This document shows, piece after piece, positions 60,401 to 64,000 of a stretch of 64,000 nucleotides of DNA (positions within the stretch are counted from its first letter, which is position 1; every line of letters begins with the position of its first letter). A program made the translations under genes and the position numbers. The notes beneath the pieces were generated by a model, which did no database searches, was not told the DNA's origin, and saw only the letters and a list, made by a program, of their open reading frames with translations. Source of the stretch: Melanocharis versteri (lineage: Eukaryota; Chordata; Aves; Passeriformes; Melanocharitidae); contig VZTG01001991.1 of the NCBI GenBank assembly GCA_013397845.1, forward strand, positions 404,621 through 468,620, given 5' to 3'.

Positions 60401-63400
60401 AATGAGAATTTATCAGAGTTACAATTCTAGGAGGTTTAACACCTAATTAATGCTCACAACTCATTTTCTTCAAGACAAACAGAGGAAGCAGCAGGCAGAG
60501 AAATATAAGGAGAAGAAAAATTTCTGCTGTATATTCCCAAAGTAGGAAGAAGAAGGATCACAAAGAGTCCTGACATAAAGGAGAGAAGAAACCTGTTTTG
60601 GGGAAGGCACAATGCAGAAACTTACACCAATAATTAACACCTAAACATAGTTAATTAATCCAATCTTATAGGAGAAAAACACTTCTCCATATGCCATCTT
60701 CCAGTATATGCTGCTTCAATATTTGCAAGAAATTCAGACGTGGCATTGCCTTCCTCCAAAAAGCTTCTCAGATCACTAAAGGCAAGGCAAGGACAGAAAT
60801 GCTAAATTTATAGTCCTAGCTGGAAAGACTTTTGAACAACTCTGACAGATCAGTAATAAATTACCATTATCTGGCTGCACATTCCCACCTACTGTCTCAT
60901 GTAATGTGGAAGGAATGAAAAAGAATCCAGGCAGAAAGGAGCAGCACATAAAAACTGCTCCCTGGAGTCCCCAGAGAGGAAAAATGAAATGCCTCAAGAG
61001 TTGTTTTGCATGAGCAGCAGCCACATTTAATGCAGCATCACATCACCCTGATGGACACTGTAAATCTTCAAAATGTCACCTTAAGCAGGCCCTGGAGCCA
61101 CCTCCAAAGCCAACATTTCCCTCTGTGTGTCCGGGGGAGCCAGGGCCAGTCACCCCACAAAGCACAGCCAGGAGCAGAAGGAAGAGGTCGGAGATGGGTC
61201 TGGAAATGAGGATACAGCACAGGCACCGAGGGCTCCCAGAGCCCGGAGCCAGAGGCAGCAGAGGAGATAAACCATGGGCACACACAGAAGGGCCCTGCCA
61301 GGAGGTGACCAGCTCTCCATGGGGCACCGAGGAGGGAAAAGCTGACAGAGATAAAAAAATGTCTTTTGTGTTTTCCAACCAGCTCAAGAAAAATCACTTT
61401 GCATCAATCTACAACACTTCCCTCAGACCTGAATCTGTTTCTTTTAGCTATTTCGTCTTTTGAATGCGAAAAACCCCAAAACCCCTACAGTGACTTAAAG
61501 GATTTCTTTTGAGTCAATATATATTTATTTTCAAAGCAGAAAATACAGAAAATGCTATTTAGAAAACAAAGGAAAGCAAATCTGGGTGAAAACATCACAT
61601 GACAGCATTTTTATCTTTTCGAAGGTCTTTCCCGACCTACTCTGGCCCAAACTGTCTGTAAAATTCAAAGTGCATTGGCAAAGAGCTTCAGCATCCCCTG
61701 AAAATCCTTTCCTTCTTTAATATTGGTCCCCTCACTTAACCAGTGTCAAAGGCAGAGCCTTATTCCAGCTCAACCACTGCAAATGGAAATTTTAAACCCT
61801 CTCAAAGCCTTTTCCTCCTAAATCACTGATTAGAAGGGAAGACAGGCAAAAACAAAAACTATTGAATTTATGACCAGCAAAAGACATCAAGTAAAAAGTT
61901 TTCTTGTTATCTGCAAAAGCGTTTATCGGACAGATTATGAAAATGTCATTTGTGCTGGAAGCCTCTCCAGGCTGAAGCTGGGTCAACACAATTATTACAG
62001 CATTCTTCCCTTGGCTGGGGGGCTCTTGAAGGTGTTGCCAAGTGTCCTTGTCCCAGGCAGATAGAAACCCCGAGCTGTTTTCCTTGCTGAAGGATTTCCT
62101 GTAACCTTCCCTCTGTCCTTCCCAGGTTTGAAGGATGGGCTGTGTGGCAGAATGGGTTTGACAGGTTATTACTAAACCACTACATAAGCAGGCAAACTTC
62201 TGGAAGTGTGGCAAGAACAGCATTCGAAAGCTCAGAATTTAAGTTATTTTTCCAGAATTTATCTAAGTTCCCAGCTCCCATAATCTATCCCACATTGCCT
62301 GCTTGACTTTTGCCTTCCAGCCCCAACCGTTGGAGTATTTGAACGTTTCTTCCCTGATTTTAGGCATTAAAGCTGTAGGGAAAAGTCTTGAACATGGGAA
62401 TCCTAAAATTTCAGAAGCTGAAAGAAAAAAAATTCAGTGATTAAGGCAGTCTTGTGATTAAGTTTGGGCAAAGCAACACTGACTCACTGTAGCCATGTCG
62501 AATATCCCCAAACACCCCTGACAAGCCTGGCCAAGATTTGTGCTTAAAAGTTCCAGCTGTTTACGAGGTATTTGTGTAGGGGAAGGATGTGGCAATAATT
62601 GCGTTGCTTCTAATTGAAAAATGGGTGAAAGGATTTTCCTACAAATTCCCCAAAACAAGTGAGCGAAACCAACTGCGGGCAGGAAAAAAACCGAGACCAA
62701 TTCCCAACAAAAATAAAGTTTATGAGTGGAATCTTTCTGCACCTTCAGCTGTGGCTGCAGCTCCCTGGGGTATTGCAGGGGTAGGAAATGAGGGGTGTCA
62801 GGTTTTCATCACAAAGCTGCCTCTGTGTGAAATTCACTGCTCTGGCATTGTGGGCTGGTAACATTTGGCAGAATTTTCAACGCTAAGGCCAAGGGTAAAA
62901 CACCAGTGACTGATCTTTATACGATGAAGCCTAAAATCGTTCCTGTCTCATCTGATTCCACCTCATCTGTCCCTGTTCGTAAATCCCAGCAGTCTGCAAC
63001 AGTGTCTTGGTACTCTGGGGAAGATCAGGAGGAGAAAATGGGTTGTCCCAATGTATTTTGATGATCCAAAAGCTTCTTTTTGTTCTCTTCCAGGCCAGAA
63101 TAAGGTTTTAGCTCAATCCTCCCCCATACTGAAACGTAGACAAACTAAGATAAGTGCAATCACTTTAATCATTAAAAAATTGTTACATCTCCATAATATT
63201 TTAGTTCTCCAAAACATGTTCATGGATGTTTTTGCAAAACTCAGAGATAGCTTTGGAATTTTTTCTAGCTTTGCTCATTTGTGCCTTTGCATGTTCATTC
63301 GGTTTACCCTTGCTGTGTATCTTGCACAAGCTGTGTGTCCTCTCTCAGCCCAAAATAGGTTCTGCACAAATGCTGGAGCCCCGAGCTGCAGATTTCTGGG

Positions 63401-64000
63401 GCACAAGATGGGATTAACCTCAGTTTGTTGTCGAGAAGTCAGGTATTAAGCCGAAGTGGAATGTTTGTTTGTAGTCCAGCCAGTGAAGAAACAAGAACAT
63501 TAAAAGAATGATCTGCTACACTGAAATCACACTTCTACATTAAATAGGAGGGAATAAAAAACACCTTTCTGCCACAGATTATCCAGCACTAAGAAATAAC
63601 GTCACAGTGGTTTAATTTCCAAATGTACAGATAAATATAAACCCCTCTTCAAGGATCACTTTGATCCCACAGGGATCCAGAGCCCACCCTATTGCTGGAT
63701 GTGCATTTTAAGGGTACATCTGGGTTTAAGAATCCCAGTGTGCAAATAGAGCAGCTTGGCTTCAGACTTACAGGCAGAAATCCCACAGCATGTTCACAGC
63801 AACAGCTTTTCTGGCTCGAATTTCTCTGAAGGGTCCCACTTTTGGTTTAATTACATTCTGTGTAAATCATAAGCAAAGCTATTTTTAAAATGGAGAGTTC
63901 TCCTAATGTAGAACATTTTCAAGGGAGCTGCAGTTTGTAGAAAAGGAGCATCCACCAGGCAGGGCAGAGTGAGGAAAACAAAATCTGAGCAACAACCGAG
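54441..64000. other. 9.6-kb stretch without recognised interspersed repeats
   Basis: I recognise no CR1, LTR, RNA gene or exon in this interval. The only clear structure is the A/C-rich tract at 55788-56034 and short simple repeats, for example a TA run at 57296-57308 and three GCCTCGTAG-like units at 55608-55625. Frames of 168, 160, 157, 143 and 132 codons occur on both strands, but they overlap one another and show no known domain. Confidence 0.5.
55788..56034. repeat. A/C-rich low-complexity tract
   Basis: About 245 bases made almost only of A and C (AAACAAAACC-type units). Because the complementary strand is G/T-only and lacks most stop codons, it yields spurious Phe/Gly/Leu/Val-rich minus frames of 92-134 codons and an Asn/Lys/Pro-rich plus frame of 125 codons. 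These look like membrane or disordered proteins but are artefacts of composition. Confidence 0.93.

Overview
The window looks like a piece of a songbird (passerine-type) nuclear chromosome. The clearest evidence is about 18 truncated CR1 LINE 3' ends, some closing in the avian-type ATTCTGTG/ATTCTATA octamer tail, plus one complete avian-style endogenous-retrovirus solo LTR with a 6-bp target-site duplication. I find no protein-coding gene I would defend. There is no recognised exon chain, tRNA, rRNA, CRISPR array or bacterial-type operon. The longest open frames (318, 221, 206 and 183 codons) are either readings through CR1 GC-rich sequence or of a length expected by chance. The most economical reading is intergenic or long-intron DNA.

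Layout. 1-1.8 kb is unique sequence with an AP-1/SOX/homeodomain-like motif cluster (about 0.7-1.1 kb). 1.8-9.5 kb holds plus-strand CR1 fragments and a 1.47-kb near-identical direct duplication (2970-4438 and 4703-6171) whose edges sit on single N characters. 9.5-16.2 kb is poor in repeats and contains a weak CpG island (11.46-11.88 kb), a TATA box with homeodomain-like sites (13.1-13.35 kb) and a 21-bp minisatellite. 16.2-21.5 kb has three minus-strand CR1 pieces and an 11-bp-arm perfect palindrome at 17.78 kb. 21.56-21.88 kb is the most distinctive unique locus: a dense CpG island directly abutting an 11-copy, exactly 10-bp tandem array. 25.0-26.0 kb carries a solo LTR and a second N-bounded duplication. 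29.3-30.1 kb is the longest CR1 copy. 33-55 kb contains mostly minus-strand CR1 pieces and a third N-bounded duplication at 36.45-36.71 kb. From 54.4 kb to the end I recognise no interspersed repeat, only low-complexity A/C-rich sequence at 55.8-56.0 kb.

There are five isolated N characters (4439, 4702, 6657, 25390, 36606). Four of them lie at the edge of a duplicated flank differing by about 0.5-3%, as expected if overlapping contig or haplotype ends were left unmerged. These duplications should be treated as probable assembly artefacts until tested. No undescribed biological system is demonstrated here. The best candidates for real unannotated function are the CpG island/10-mer array, the repeat-poor block with candidate promoter signals, and the 17.78-kb palindrome.
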